A stretch of DNA of 64,000 nucleotides from an uncultured Acidimicrobiaceae bacterium (GTDB taxonomy: Bacteria > Actinomycetota > Acidimicrobiia > Acidimicrobiales > SZUA-35). The stretch covers positions 16,771 to 80,770 of the forward strand of contig CAMYLA010000031.1 in assembly GCA_947259095.1 (NCBI GenBank). Reading direction: 5' to 3'. The translations under genes and the position numbers were made by a program. The notes beneath the pieces were generated by a model that saw nothing but the letters and a program-made list of their open reading frames with translations, was not told the DNA's origin and ran no database searches. Shown here piece after piece: positions 1-9,368 of this stretch (its first letter is position 1; the number at the start of each line of letters is the position of its first letter).

Positions 1-3000
1 CGCTCCGGCGGAGACGACCTTGTCCGGGGTCCCACCGGCCGACCCCGACCCGGACGATGTCGAGGGTACAGGTTCGGGGAACATCGTCTCGAAGAACAGC
101 ACCAGGTCCGGCAGCAGGTTGTTCTTCTTCATGATCCCGACCTGCAACTGCCCGCCGTTCTCGTACTCAGCGGGCTTCCAGACCCCCTGTGCGAACAGCC
201 GGGCGAAGCGAACCTCTTCACTGACCTTGAGCTTGACCGGGCCCAACTTGGCGACGAACTCCGGGCCGCCGAAGCCCGGCCCTCCGATGACCACCAGTTC
301 GGTCACCCCCAACCGTGCGCAGTGGGCTCTGATCCTGGCCACTTCGAGCAGCCGTTCGGCAACATCGGGAATCGGGCCGTAGCGATCCTGCCATTCGGTC
401 CCGATCTGTTCGACGGCCTCGATCGAGGTGACCGCAGCCAGCTTACGGTAGGCCTCCAGGCGTTGGGCCTCGCCCTCGACGTAGTCGGTCGGCAGGTTGG
501 CCGCCACCGGCAGGTCGATCTGGACATCGTTCGGTTCCTCGATCGGGGTGCCGTTCAGCTCGGCCACCGCCTCGACCACCATCTGGCAGTACAGGTCGTA
601 GCCGACGGCGGCGATATGCCCGGACTGGCCGGTGCCGAGCAGGTTCCCGGCGCCCCGTATCTCGAGATCCCGCATTGCGATCTTGAACCCGGCGCCGAGA
701 TCGGTGGCCTCGCCGATGGTCTTCAGCCGCTCATAGGCGTCTTCGGACAGGGCGGCGTCCGGCCGGGTGAAGAGGTAGGCGTAGGCCCGCTGGCCCGATC
801 GACCGACCCGACCCCGGAGCTGGTGGAGTTGCCCCAGCCCGAGCAGTTCGGCCCGGTCGACCACCAGGGTGTTGACCGTCGGCATGTCGATCCCGGACTC
901 GATGATCGTGGTGCAGACCAGGACGTCGTAGTCACCCTCCCAGAAGTCGAGCACGGTCTTCTCCAGCGAGCCCTCGTCCATCTGACCGTGGGCCACCGCA
1001 ATCCGGGCCTCTGGCACCAGGTTGCGAAGATCGGCCGCCACCTTTTCGATGCTCTGGACCCGGTTGTGAACGAAGAAGACCTGGCCTTCCCTGAGCAGCT
1101 CACGGCGAATGGCCTCGGCCGCGGCCCGCTCGTCGTACTCGCCGACGTAGGTCATGATGGGTTGGCGATCGGCGGGCGGGGTGTTGAGCAGCGACAGGTC
1201 CCGGATGCCGGTGAGGCTCATCTCCAGCGTCCGGGGGATCGGGGTGGCGGTCAACGTCAGCACGTCGACGGCGGCCCGGCCCGGGCCCGGGTTCGGGTCC
1301 GGGGCCGGGCCGGTTCCGGCCTCACCCGATCCTTGTTTGGCCACGAAGCCCTTGAGGGCCTCCTTGTGGGCGACCCCGAACCGCTGCTCCTCGTCGATGA
1401 TCACCAGGCCCAGGTTCTTGAACCGCACGTCCTCGGACAGGATCCGGTGGGTGCCGATCAACACGTCGACCTCACCGGCCGTGGTGGCCTCGACGACCTT
1501 GCGGGCCTGACCCGGCGTCAGGAAGCGGCTGAGCACCTCGACCCGGATCGGGTAGGGGGCGAAACGGTCGGCGAAGGTCTGGTAGTGCTGCTGGGCCAGC
1601 AGCGTCGTCGGGACCAGGATGGCGGTCTGGAGCCCGTCCTGGACCGCCTTGAACACCGCTCGGACCGCGATCTCGGTCTTGCCGAACCCGACGTCTCCAA
1701 CGACCAGTCGGTCCATCGGGATCGGCTGCTCCATGTCCTCCTTGACCGAGACGATCGCCTCGGCCTGATCCGGGGTCAGCTCGTAGGGGAACGCCGCCTC
1801 CACCTCCGACTGCCACGGGGTGTCGTCACCGAACCGGTGACCTTCGGTGGTGATCCGCTTCTGATAAAGCACCACCAGCTCCTGGGCGATCTCGGCCACC
1901 GCCGATCGGACCTTGGATTTTGTCTTGGCGAAGTCGGAGCCGCCGAGGCGGTGCAGGGTCGGCGTGTCTCCGCCGGTGAACCGTCGGATCAGATCGATCT
2001 GGTCGGACGGGAGATAGAGCTTGTCGTCGCCCCGATACTCCAGCAGCAGGTAGTCCCGCTCGTGGCCACCGATGGCCCGCTTGACCATCCCGGCGAAGCG
2101 GCCGACCCCGTGCTGGTGGTGGACGACGTAGTTGCCGACGTTGAGATCGTCGAAGAACCCTTCGCTCTGCCGTTTCCGGGGCCTGGCCCTGCGGTGGGCC
2201 CGCCGCCGACCGGTCAGGTCGGCCTCGGTCAACACCGCAATCCCGGCCTCGGGCAGCACGAAGCCCCGCTCCAGGGTGGCGACGACCAGATGGGCGCCGC
2301 CGGTGAACACGTCTGGCATCGAGTCGCCGTGGTCTGCCGGGGTCAACCCCCACTCCTCGAGGGCGTGGCGGGTCCTGGCCGCCGATCCGACACCGTCGGC
2401 GGTGACGACGACCCGGGCCCCGTCCGCCACCAGCTGGTTCAGCCGGGCCGCCAGCTGCTCACCGGGCGGCTCCCAGCCCGACGCCGGAAGCACGGCCACG
2501 TCAGGCCCCTCCGGTACGGCCGAGACCGTGACGGCCGGAACGGTGGTCTTGGCCAACAAGCGATCGAACGGCAGGTGGAGCCTCGGAAAACCCTCCGAGT
2601 TGTCGGCAGCCCCGCCATGGGAAGGAGCGGACTCGCCGCCGCCGGTAGTGCCGATCGGAACGGCCCCGCTCCCGCTGTCGCCGTAGACGGCACCCCAGGT
2701 TCTGGCCAGACTGGAGGCGAGATCGGCCTCCTCGGCCAGCAGATCGGCTCCCCGGTCCCGCATTCTTCGCGGTTCGACCAGAACGACCATGGCGTCACCG
2801 GACAGCAGGTCGGTCAGCACCCGCTCGTCATCGGTCAGCCACGGCAACCACGACTCCATACCCTCGAACAGCTCACCATCGGCCAGCCGCTGCCACTGCT
2901 CCCGGCCCCACGGTTCGCTGGACTGCAGCCGTTCGGCCCGATCCCGGATCTCCCCGGTCGCCATCAGCTCCCTGCAGGGGAAGATCTCGATCTCGGCCCG

Positions 3001-3717
3001 ATCGACGGTGGACCGTTGATCGTTGATCGTGAACTCGCACAGCCGGTCGACCTCGTCGCCCCACAGATCGATGCGGTACGGCCCTTCGGCGGTGGAGGGG
3101 AACACGTCGACGATCGAACCCCTGACCGCCACCTCGCCTCGATGCTCGACCTGGGCTTCCCGGCGGTAGCCGAACTCGACCAATTGCCCCACCAGCTCCT
3201 GAATGTCGACCTGGTCTTCGGCGCCGATCACGATCGGGTCGACCTCTTCGACGTGGGGCCCGAGCCGCTGGATGAGTGCCCGGACCGAAGCCACGATCAC
3301 CTTGGGACAGCGCTGGGGGTCCTCCAGGTGCCACAACACCCGGAGCCGGTTGCCCATCGCCTCGATCGACGGGCTGATGCGCTCGAACGGCAGCGTCTCC
3401 CAAGCCGGGAAGACCAGCACCTGATCGGTTCCGAGGTAGACCGACAGATCGGCGGCCAACCGTTCGGCCTCGGTGGTGGTGGGAACGGCAACGAGGATCG
3501 GGCTGCGCTCCGAGGCGCGGGCCAGCCCGGCCAAAGCCATCGCCCTGGCCGGTTCCGACACCGCCAGCACACTGGAGGCCCGCCCGATGACCCGGGTGAG
3601 GACGGGATCGTCGGCCAGTGACCGAACCAGGTTCCGCAACCCGGCCCCCGGTCGGTCGTCGAGATCGGGATCGGTGCCATGGCCGGCAGGCCGAACAGAG
3701 GTGTCCTGGGAGGTCAC
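1..3717 (-). CDS. mfd: Transcription-repair coupling factor Mfd (C-terminus beyond window)
   Basis: DNA translocase that displaces RNA polymerase stalled at lesions and recruits UvrA. The frame is open from a GTG at 3717 to the window edge, 1239 codons, about the full length of the family, so only a tail should be missing. Helicase motif I GDVGFGKT lies at residues 674-681 and the DEEQ box at 775-778. The visible C-terminal stretch is Ser/Gly-rich and looks like a disordered tail. The GTG follows a GGAG-like site and lies 15 nt after the pth stop, so rplY-pth-mfd form an operon. The family call is certain from the motifs; the exact start is inferred. Confidence 0.95.
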   Translation of the reverse strand, partial: MTSQDTSVRPAGHGTDPDLDDRPGAGLRNLVRSLADDPVLTRVIGRASSVLAVSEPARAMALAGLARASERSPILVAVPTTTEAERLAADLSVYLGTDQVLVFPAWETLPFERISPSIEAMGNRLRVLWHLEDPQRCPKVIVASVRALIQRLGPHVEEVDPIVIGAEDQVDIQELVGQLVEFGYRREAQVEHRGEVAVRGSIVDVFPSTAEGPYRIDLWGDEVDRLCEFTINDQRSTVDRAEIEIFPCRELMATGEIRDRAERLQSSEPWGREQWQRLADGELFEGMESWLPWLTDDERVLTDLLSGDAMVVLVEPRRMRDRGADLLAEEADLASSLARTWGAVYGDSGSGAVPIGTTGGGESAPSHGGAADNSEGFPRLHLPFDRLLAKTTVPAVTVSAVPEGPDVAVLPASGWEPPGEQLAARLNQLVADGARVVVTADGVGSAARTRHALEEWGLTPADHGDSMPDVFTGGAHLVVATLERGFVLPEAGIAVLTEADLTGRRRAHRRARPRKRQSEGFFDDLNVGNYVVHHQHGVGRFAGMVKRAIGGHERDYLLLEYRGDDKLYLPSDQIDLIRRFTGGDTPTLHRLGGSDFAKTKSKVRSAVAEIAQELVVLYQKRITTEGHRFGDDTPWQSEVEAAFPYELTPDQAEAIVSVKEDMEQPIPMDRLVVGDVGFGKTEIAVRAVFKAVQDGLQTAILVPTTLLAQQHYQTFADRFAPYPIRVEVLSRFLTPGQARKVVEATTAGEVDVLIGTHRILSEDVRFKNLGLVIIDEEQRFGVAHKEALKGFVAKQGSGEAGTGPAPDPNPGPGRAAVDVLTLTATPIPRTLEMSLTGIRDLSLLNTPPADRQPIMTYVGEYDERAAAEAIRRELLREGQVFFVHNRVQSIEKVAADLRNLVPEARIAVAHGQMDEGSLEKTVLDFWEGDYDVLVCTTIIESGIDMPTVNTLVVDRAELLGLGQLHQLRGRVGRSGQRAYAYLFTRPDAALSEDAYERLKTIGEATDLGAGFKIAMRDLEIRGAGNLLGTGQSGHIAAVGYDLYCQMVVEAVAELNGTPIEEPNDVQIDLPVAANLPTDYVEGEAQRLEAYRKLAAVTSIEAVEQIGTEWQDRYGPIPDVAERLLEVARIRAHCARLGVTELVVIGGPGFGGPEFVAKLGPVKLKVSEEVRFARLFAQGVWKPAEYENGGQLQVGIMKKNNLLPDLVLFFETMFPEPVPSTSSGSGSAGGTPDKVVSAGA

Positions 3718-3732
3718 GGCGCGGCGCTGCTC

Positions 3733-4368
3733 CTAGTCCGGCTTGGCAACACGACGGTTCACGGTGGCCATCGCCGCCTCGACGCCGACCTCGGTCAGCA
3801 GTTCGATGGCATCGGCCGCGGCCTCGACCGCCGCATCCAACTCGACCCGCTCCGCTTTCCCCGGCTTGCGCAGGATGTACTCCGAGCCGACCTGCGATGC
3901 CGGTGGGCGCCCGATACCGATCCGGAGCCGGATGTACTCGGTGGTGCCGATGTGTTGGGTGATCGACCGCAGACCGTTGTGGCCGGCCAGGCCACCGCCG
4001 GCCTTGAGTCTGAGCCGGCCGACCTCCAGATCGAGCTCGTCATGGACGATCACGATATGGCTGGCCTCCTGGATGCCGTAGCTCCGCACCAGCAACCTCA
4101 CGGCCTCGCCCGAGTGATTCATGAAGGTGAGCGGGAACGCCAGCACCACCCGCTTGTCGTTCATGAGGACCCCGGCGGCCAGGGCCCGGGCCTTGGTCTT
4201 GCGGAGCCGGGCATCGGCCCGGCTGGCCAGGAGCTCGATGACCTCGGCGCCGAGATTGTGACGGGTGCCCTCGAACTGCGCACCGGGGTTGCCGAGGCCG
4301 ACGATCAGAAGATCGGCCGGCGTTCCTTTGCGGCCTGGCTCCCCCAACCGGCGAGAGAAGGCTGACAC
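3733..4368 (-). CDS. pth: Peptidyl-tRNA hydrolase
   Basis: Cytoplasmic esterase that frees tRNA from peptidyl-tRNAs dropped by the ribosome. The 211-aa protein shows the family signature GLGNPG followed by TRHNLG (catalytic His in TRHN), then FMNHSG and GGGLAGHNGLRS. The length is normal, with a short N-terminal extension before the first beta strand (LLIVGLGNPG). It starts at GTG 4368, 9 nt after the rplY stop, with AGGA upstream. The rplY-pth-mfd order is conserved in actinobacteria and supports the call. Confidence 0.96.
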   Translation of the reverse strand: MSAFSRRLGEPGRKGTPADLLIVGLGNPGAQFEGTRHNLGAEVIELLASRADARLRKTKARALAAGVLMNDKRVVLAFPLTFMNHSGEAVRLLVRSYGIQEASHIVIVHDELDLEVGRLRLKAGGGLAGHNGLRSITQHIGTTEYIRLRIGIGRPPASQVGSEYILRKPGKAERVELDAAVEAAADAIELLTEVGVEAAMATVNRRVAKPD

Positions 4369-4377
4369 CGAGTGGTC

Positions 4378-5055
4378 CTACTCTTCGCCGTCGGCTGCAG
4401 AGCTCTCGTCGCCACCGGCGTCGTCGCCCCCTGCTCCCTCTTCGCCTTCCTCGCCCTCGAGCAATTCGGCGCCCTCTTCGTCTTCGGCGACTTTGGCCGC
4501 CCGGGGAATGACCGGGGCCACGACCGAGATCTCCTCGGCGACCAGCGGGATGACCGAGTTGGGGAAGTTCAGGTCGGCGACCGAGAGACCCCGTTCCAGG
4601 GTCATGATCGAAATGTCGGCTTCGATCTCTTCAGGAATGGCGTTGGGGGCGACCTCGACCTCGATCTCGAACATCTGCTGTTCGATCATGCCGCCGTTCT
4701 CGGTGACGTTGGTGCCCTCACCGACCATGATGATCGGGACCTTGACCCTGACCGACTGGTCGGGGTCGATCCTGAGGAAGTCGGCATGGGTGACCACCCG
4801 CTTGATCGGATCACGCTGCACGGTGCGGACCAGCACGGTTTCGCTCGCACCCTCGACCTCGAGCGTGAAGACGGTGTTCATACCCGTCGGCACGTTGAGT
4901 GCGGTGCGCAACTCGAGGTAATCGACGGCGACGGTCTGGGGGTCCTTGCCCAACCCGTACACGACGCCGGGCAGCTTGCCCTCGGCCCGCAGGCGGCGGG
5001 ACGGCCGCGATCCGAGATCACGCCCGAGGGTTGCTTTGACGACAGTCTGCTCCAT
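4378..5055 (-). CDS. rplY: 50S ribosomal protein bL25 (Ctc family, long form)
   Basis: 5S rRNA-binding ribosomal protein of the general stress (Ctc/TL5) type: an N-terminal L25 domain plus a C-terminal beta domain, ending in a strongly acidic Glu/Gly/Asp tail of about 40 residues. 225 aa from the ATG at 5055, which is preceded by AAGGAACG. A longer frame upstream of this ATG has no L25-like sequence and was not used. The first gene of rplY-pth-mfd. In many actinobacteria prs lies directly upstream; here an opposite-strand lipoprotein gene separates them. Confidence 0.95.
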   Translation of the reverse strand: MEQTVVKATLGRDLGSRPSRRLRAEGKLPGVVYGLGKDPQTVAVDYLELRTALNVPTGMNTVFTLEVEGASETVLVRTVQRDPIKRVVTHADFLRIDPDQSVRVKVPIIMVGEGTNVTENGGMIEQQMFEIEVEVAPNAIPEEIEADISIMTLERGLSVADLNFPNSVIPLVAEEISVVAPVIPRAAKVAEDEEGAELLEGEEGEEGAGGDDAGGDESSAADGEE

Positions 5056-5314
5056 GGTAGTACGTTCCTTGCCGAGGTTGGCTCTGTGTGCAGGGCTCGG
5101 TGCCGGCAGCTCCGAGTGGTCGACGGCCCTGCGAATGGTATTGCTGACCGACAGGCGCTTGCTTCGACCTTGGACGGTCCGAACGCCAGCCCTTGATGAT
5201 AGCTCCTGGCGGTGCCGCAGCCACCCGGGCCGAGCCACGGCAATCGGCCGGGAACCGTGAGGGAGCGGCCCCGGCGCCGACACCGGGAATGGAACCGGAC
5301 TAGCGTCTGGTTCC

Positions 5315-6241
5315 ATGTGCGGTGTTCACGATGCCAATGGTACGCCGATCGGCCACCACCACGGGCCGATCTTCCGCCCTCGGGCGAAGGCGACGTCCCG
5401 GCGGGTCTTCCTCGGGGAGTTCGGCCGCAACACCCTCGCCCTGGCCGTCCTCACCCCGTTGGTGGCGGCCTGCGGTGGCGACGGGGACGGGGACGGTGAC
5501 GCCGGGTCCAACACCGACAGCGGCAGCGGCGCTGGTAGTGGTGGTGCTGGTGGGGCCACCACCACGACCGATGCCGAACCCGGCGAGACGTCCACCACCG
5601 ACGGCGGGCAGGACGGCGCAGCCCCCGGCGCCGCCGAGGAGCTGCAGTGGGGCCGGGCCAACCTCGGGTTCGTCTCGGCCTATGTCCTGGCCAGGGGAAA
5701 CTCGGCGGCCGTCGTCGACACCGGCTCGGCCGGCAGTGCCGATGCGATCGGGGAGACGTTGCAGACCATGGGCTTGACCTACGACGACGTGGACCATGTG
5801 ATCCTCACCCACAAACACGACGACCACATCGGTGCGTTGACCGAGGTCCTCGCCCGGGCCGGCGCAGCCGCGGTCTACGCCGGTGAGGCCGACCTGCGCG
5901 GCATCGGCACCTCGGCCACCGGTGAGGACGGCATCGTCGGGCTGGTCGGCGGCGAGGACGTCTTCGGCTTCGAGATCGTCGCCACCCCCGGCCATACCGT
6001 GGGCCACATGAGCGTCATCGACCACGACGCAGGTCTGCTGGTGGCCGGCGACGCCATCTTCACCGCCGACGGTGGCGTGGTGGAGGGTCCGGAACAGTTC
6101 TTCGACAACGTGCCCCAGTCCCGCCAGACCATCAAGGCCCTTGCCGACCTCAGCTTCAACACCCTGCTGGTGGGCCACGGCGATCCGATCGAGCAGGGGG
6201 CGGACACCGCAGTGGCCGACCTCGCGGCCTCACTTCCTTGA
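5315..6241 (+). CDS. Exported metallo-beta-lactamase-fold hydrolase, Tat-type lipoprotein
   Basis: 308 aa. The N-terminus has twin arginines at 29-30 (SRRVFLGEF), a hydrophobic stretch and a lipobox LVAAC with Cys53, so export by Tat and lipid anchoring is likely. Residues 54-108 are a Gly/Asp/Thr-rich linker. The catalytic domain follows, with metal motif HKHDDH (His166, His168, Asp170, His171), the later GHTVGHMS His and a final GHGDP. Glyoxalase II-like MBL proteins hydrolyse esters, thioesters or lactams; the substrate cannot be told. It lies convergent to prs and on the opposite strand inside the usual prs-rplY interval. The RBS before ATG 5315 is weak. Confidence 0.88.
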   Translation: MCGVHDANGTPIGHHHGPIFRPRAKATSRRVFLGEFGRNTLALAVLTPLVAACGGDGDGDGDAGSNTDSGSGAGSGGAGGATTTTDAEPGETSTTDGGQDGAAPGAAEELQWGRANLGFVSAYVLARGNSAAVVDTGSAGSADAIGETLQTMGLTYDDVDHVILTHKHDDHIGALTEVLARAGAAAVYAGEADLRGIGTSATGEDGIVGLVGGEDVFGFEIVATPGHTVGHMSVIDHDAGLLVAGDAIFTADGGVVEGPEQFFDNVPQSRQTIKALADLSFNTLLVGHGDPIEQGADTAVADLAASLP

Positions 6242-6283
6242 TGGTGCTCGATGGTGGTCGGTCGGATGGTGGCCGGGCCGCCC

Positions 6284-6332
6284 CGAGTTTGCAAAGCAAA
6301 CTCGTGCAACCCGCCGCAACCCGAAGGGTTGC
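6284..6332. terminator. Two hairpins between convergent genes
   Basis: Stem-loop 6284-6304 has a 9-bp stem CGAGTTTGC with loop AAA. Stem-loop 6316-6332 has a 7-bp stem GCAACCC with loop GAA. They lie between the convergent MBL lipoprotein gene and prs, where a bidirectional stop is expected. No clear U-tract follows on either strand, so termination is inferred. Confidence 0.5.
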
Positions 6333-6343
6333 CGGGTTGCCGG

Positions 6344-7324
6344 TTACTGCTGGTTCTGCCCGTCGAAGATCTTGCTGACCGAGGTGTCCTCGAATACCGC
6401 TCGGATGGCGTCGGCGATCACCGCCGAGACCGAGAGCACTTCGAGCTTGTCGAACCGCTTGTCCGAGGGCATCGGCAGGGTGTCGGTCACGATGACCCGT
6501 TCCAACACCGAGTTCTTCAGCCGGTCGATGGCCGGCCCGCTGAACACCCCATGGGTGGCGGCGGCGGTGACCGAGGCCGCGCCCCGCTCGACCAGCAGTT
6601 CGGCGGCCTGGCAGATGGTGCCGGCGGTGTCGATCATGTCATCGATGACCACACAGGCTCGTCCGGAGACCTCGCCGATGACGTCCTTGGCGGTGGCCAC
6701 GTTCTTGAGGCCCTTTTCCCGTCGCTTGTGCACGATGGCCAGGTCGGCGTGCAGCTGCTGGGAGTAGCGCTCGGCCACCTTGACCCGGCCGGCATCCGGC
6801 GACACCACCACGAGGTCCTGGCCGTACTCCCGGAGCCTGCCGACCAGGACCGGCATGGCCGTCAGATGATCCACCGGGCCGTTGAAGAAACCCTGGATCT
6901 GACCGCTGTGCAGGTCGACCGAGACCAGCCGGGATGCTCCGGCCGCCTTGAAGAGATCGGCCACCAGCCGGGCGGTGATCGGCTCCCGCCCCTCGGCCTT
7001 ACGATCCTGGCGGCCATAGCCGTAGAACGGTATGACCGCGGTGATCCGCTTGGCCGAGGCCCGGCGGGCGGTATCAACCATGATCAGGTGTTCCATGATC
7101 GCGTCGTTGACCGACCGGCCGTCCAGCTCGCCATGGCTCTGGACGATGAACACGTCCGAGCCGCGGACCGATTCGGCGAACTTGCAGTGGGTCTCGCCGT
7201 TCGCGAACTGACCGAGACCGGCCTCGGTCACGGGAACGCCAAGGTTCTCCGCAATGAGATCGGTGAGCTCCTGGTTGTGACGGCCGGAGAAGAGATGCAG
7301 TCGTTTGGTGGTTACAACTTCCAT
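6344..7324 (-). CDS. prs: Ribose-phosphate pyrophosphokinase
   Basis: Makes PRPP from ribose 5-phosphate and ATP, feeding purine, pyrimidine, His, Trp and NAD synthesis. 326 aa, the standard length for class I enzymes. Visible motifs: FSGRHNQEL at the N-terminus, the FYGYGRQD catalytic flexible-loop region, VSVDLHSGQIQGFF and the PRPP-binding VVIDDMIDTAGT. ATG 7324 is preceded by a strong GGAGGT. It follows glmU on the same strand with a 71-nt gap, the common actinobacterial pair. Confidence 0.97.
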   Translation of the reverse strand: MEVVTTKRLHLFSGRHNQELTDLIAENLGVPVTEAGLGQFANGETHCKFAESVRGSDVFIVQSHGELDGRSVNDAIMEHLIMVDTARRASAKRITAVIPFYGYGRQDRKAEGREPITARLVADLFKAAGASRLVSVDLHSGQIQGFFNGPVDHLTAMPVLVGRLREYGQDLVVVSPDAGRVKVAERYSQQLHADLAIVHKRREKGLKNVATAKDVIGEVSGRACVVIDDMIDTAGTICQAAELLVERGAASVTAAATHGVFSGPAIDRLKNSVLERVIVTDTLPMPSDKRFDKLEVLSVSAVIADAIRAVFEDTSVSKIFDGQNQQ

Positions 7325-7395
7325 GCCTGACCTCCGGGGCGTGACCTCCTAGCCGGTCACAAGCTGTCCGTTGTCACAGCCCACGGAGCTGCGAG

Positions 7396-8541
7396 CTAGG
7401 CGTTGGTACCTGCAGCATAGAACGGTCCAGTGGCTGTGCCATCGGCAATATCGGATCCCGGCTCCAGCACGGCGAACGGACCAACGTTGCAGTCGTCGCC
7501 CACGATGGCCAGGGAGGCCGTTGTCTTCTCGATCTTGACGTTGTTCCCGACCTGGCAGCGGTCGAGGCGGGTGTCAGGTCCGAGCTCGCAGCCACTGCCG
7601 ATGGTGGTCGCTCCCTGGAGGATGGTGCCGGGGAAAATGGTGACATCGGTGCCGAGGCGGACGGTCACGTCGATGTAGGTCCGGTCGGGGTCGACCATGG
7701 AGACCCCCATCGACAACCAGTGGCGGTTGGTCCGGCGCCGCAGCTCGGCCTCGGCCTCGGCCAGCTGGAGGCGGTCGTTGACCGGGATCAGATCGCCGGG
7801 ATGATCGATCATCGCGGTCTCGCAGGCGTGCCCGGAGCCGGTCAGCACCTCCACGATGTCCGAGAGGGTGGCCCGGCCTTCCAGGCTCTCGGCCGCCGAC
7901 CTCCGCATGGCCGGTGCCAGCAGCCCCCGCCGAACGCAGTAGACACCGAGCGAGACCTCCTCCACCTCCTCGGGATCGACATCGTCGTCGGGCAGGAGCC
8001 GGGAATCGTCGGTGTCGATCGAGGCGACCCGGCCGTGGCGATCCCGGACGATCCGGTCCGAAAGGGTCCAGTTCGGGGCCGGGCGCAACATCGGGTCCTC
8101 GGCATCGGCGGTAAGAACGGTGCACGCCGCACCGCTGGAACGGTGGGCGTCCAGCAGCTGGCTGAGGGTGGAGGGCCGAAGCAGCGGAAGGTCGGCGGGC
8201 ACGATCAACAGATCCTCGTCGTCGTCGAAGTCATCGAAACTGTTGACCCCGGCCAACACTGCATCGCCGACGCCGAGATTTGCCCGCTGCTCGGCGAACC
8301 GGACCGGGAAACCCGGAGGATCTTCCAGCAGTCGCTTGGAGATCCGGCCACCGTCGGAGCCGGTGACCACGACCGCTTGGCGGACGCCGGCCGCTCCCAG
8401 GGTTTCGAGCACATAGGAGGCCATGGCGCGGCCGCACAGCAGGTGGATGGGCTTGGGTCGGATCGACCGCATCGGGGCGCCGGCACTGGTTGCGACGAGA
8501 AGTCCGGATGCGGGAGGTCCGGCGGTGGATCGATCGCTCAT
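7396..8541 (-). CDS. glmU: GlmU-like nucleotidyltransferase with truncated acetyltransferase domain
   Basis: Standard GlmU (about 450-460 aa) acetylates GlcN-1-P and uridylylates GlcNAc-1-P for peptidoglycan. This copy has 381 aa. Residues 15-245 match the N-terminal transferase, but the usual AAGxGTRM loop reads ATSAGAPM (17-24), losing the Thr-Arg pair; PK at 29-30 remains. A left-handed beta-helix starts near 265 (MGVSMVDPDRTYID) and stops at about the point where GPFARLRPG lies in E. coli GlmU. The part holding the acetyl-CoA site and catalytic His is absent. Only 71 nt separate its stop from prs, so no broken second half is hidden there. Synteny with prs supports orthology. Confidence 0.8.
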   Translation of the reverse strand: MSDRSTAGPPASGLLVATSAGAPMRSIRPKPIHLLCGRAMASYVLETLGAAGVRQAVVVTGSDGGRISKRLLEDPPGFPVRFAEQRANLGVGDAVLAGVNSFDDFDDDEDLLIVPADLPLLRPSTLSQLLDAHRSSGAACTVLTADAEDPMLRPAPNWTLSDRIVRDRHGRVASIDTDDSRLLPDDDVDPEEVEEVSLGVYCVRRGLLAPAMRRSAAESLEGRATLSDIVEVLTGSGHACETAMIDHPGDLIPVNDRLQLAEAEAELRRRTNRHWLSMGVSMVDPDRTYIDVTVRLGTDVTIFPGTILQGATTIGSGCELGPDTRLDRCQVGNNVKIEKTTASLAIVGDDCNVGPFAVLEPGSDIADGTATGPFYAAGTNA

Positions 8542-8643
8542 AGCTACTTTCTAGTTGATATGGACGGGCAAGGGGCCAACCATCACCAAGCAAGCCGGGT
8601 CGACGGGCAAGCCTGTCGGTGGTGGTGAGTGTAGTCGGCGCGT

Positions 8644-8688
8644 AAAAACCGCAGAGGCCGGCGACCGGTGACGGCTGCCGACCTCCGC
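8644..8688 (-). terminator. Intrinsic terminator downstream of tRNA-Gln
   Basis: On the minus strand a 12-bp stem (GCGGAGGTCGGC with GCCGGCCTCTGC, two G-U wobbles) is followed by GG and a run of five T. It lies about 100 nt after the tRNA-Gln 3' end and upstream of glmU, so it should end the tRNA transcript. Confidence 0.75.
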
Positions 8689-8788
8689 AGTATCGGGGGA
8701 GATACTTCTCAATCGGCGGTGCTGGCCGATCGATGAGCGTCTACCCAAGAATTCTTTTGGAATCCGAAGGTAGGACTGCCGGGAGCTG

Positions 8789-8861
8789 CTCGCGGGGCAG
8801 GGCTCGAACCTGCAACCCCCAGATTCAAAGTCTGGTGTTCTGCCAGTTGAACTACCCGCGA
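8789..8861 (-). tRNA. tRNA-Gln (anticodon TTG)
   Basis: 73-nt cloverleaf on the minus strand: perfect 7-bp acceptor TCGCGGG/CCCGCGA, D arm, 5-bp anticodon stem CCAGA/TCTGG with loop CTTTGAA giving anticodon TTG, T arm GCAGG-TTCGAGC-CCTGC, discriminator G. No CCA is encoded. Confidence 0.96.
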
Positions 8862-9095
8862 TCGAGAGTTGTTCGAACTTCACGGTAGCGCTGTTTGACC
8901 AAGGCCGCAGCCGATTGCCGGGGTTGCGGGCCGACCGCCCACCCCGATGGCGCAGCCCCGAGCGACGTCGCCTCCTGTGGCTTCACGGGAAGGATGCGGC
9001 GTGTTCGAGCCGGCGGTGACGATCAGACGAAGGTTGCACCGATTCGCTGTTCCGGGGTGGGGCGAGGCCCAACAGCGGCTAGTCTCCGGAACTTC

Positions 9096-9194
9096 ATGGG
9101 ATCGCTAATCAAGAAGCGCCGTAAGCGCATGCGGAAGAAGAAGCACCGCAAGCTGCTCAAGCGCACCCGCGTTCAGCGCAGGAACAAGAAGTAG
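9096..9194 (+). CDS. Small ribosomal protein bS22 (AURKAIP1/COX24 type)
   Basis: A 32-aa, extremely basic peptide beginning MGSLIKKRRKRMRKKK and ending TRVQRRNKK. It matches the 30S protein bS22 seen in mycobacterial ribosome structures, known by the LIKKRRKRM and KHRKLL blocks. The ATG at 9096 is placed by this similarity; GGA precedes it by a few nt. It is monocistronic and is easily missed by gene finders because of its size. Confidence 0.93.
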   Translation: MGSLIKKRRKRMRKKKHRKLLKRTRVQRRNKK

Positions 9195-9368
9195 TTCCAG
9201 GCTCCCCGACGGTTTCACGTCGTCTCGTCCCGGAGTCCGGGCGGGCGACCGGATGACCGTCGGCCCGGTGGCGGGAGCCACCGTTCGTCGATCTCCGAAA
9301 CCCGCTCGGCCCCCATCGCCTGCCGGGTCCGCGGTTTCCCGGCCCGGGTTCGGGAGCGAAGCCTGCTT

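Noticed and set aside
322..3621. A 1099-codon open frame on the + strand
   Set aside because: It is the antisense shadow of mfd. High GC at third codon positions leaves opposite frames open; the minus frame has Walker A and DEEQ motifs in the right order.
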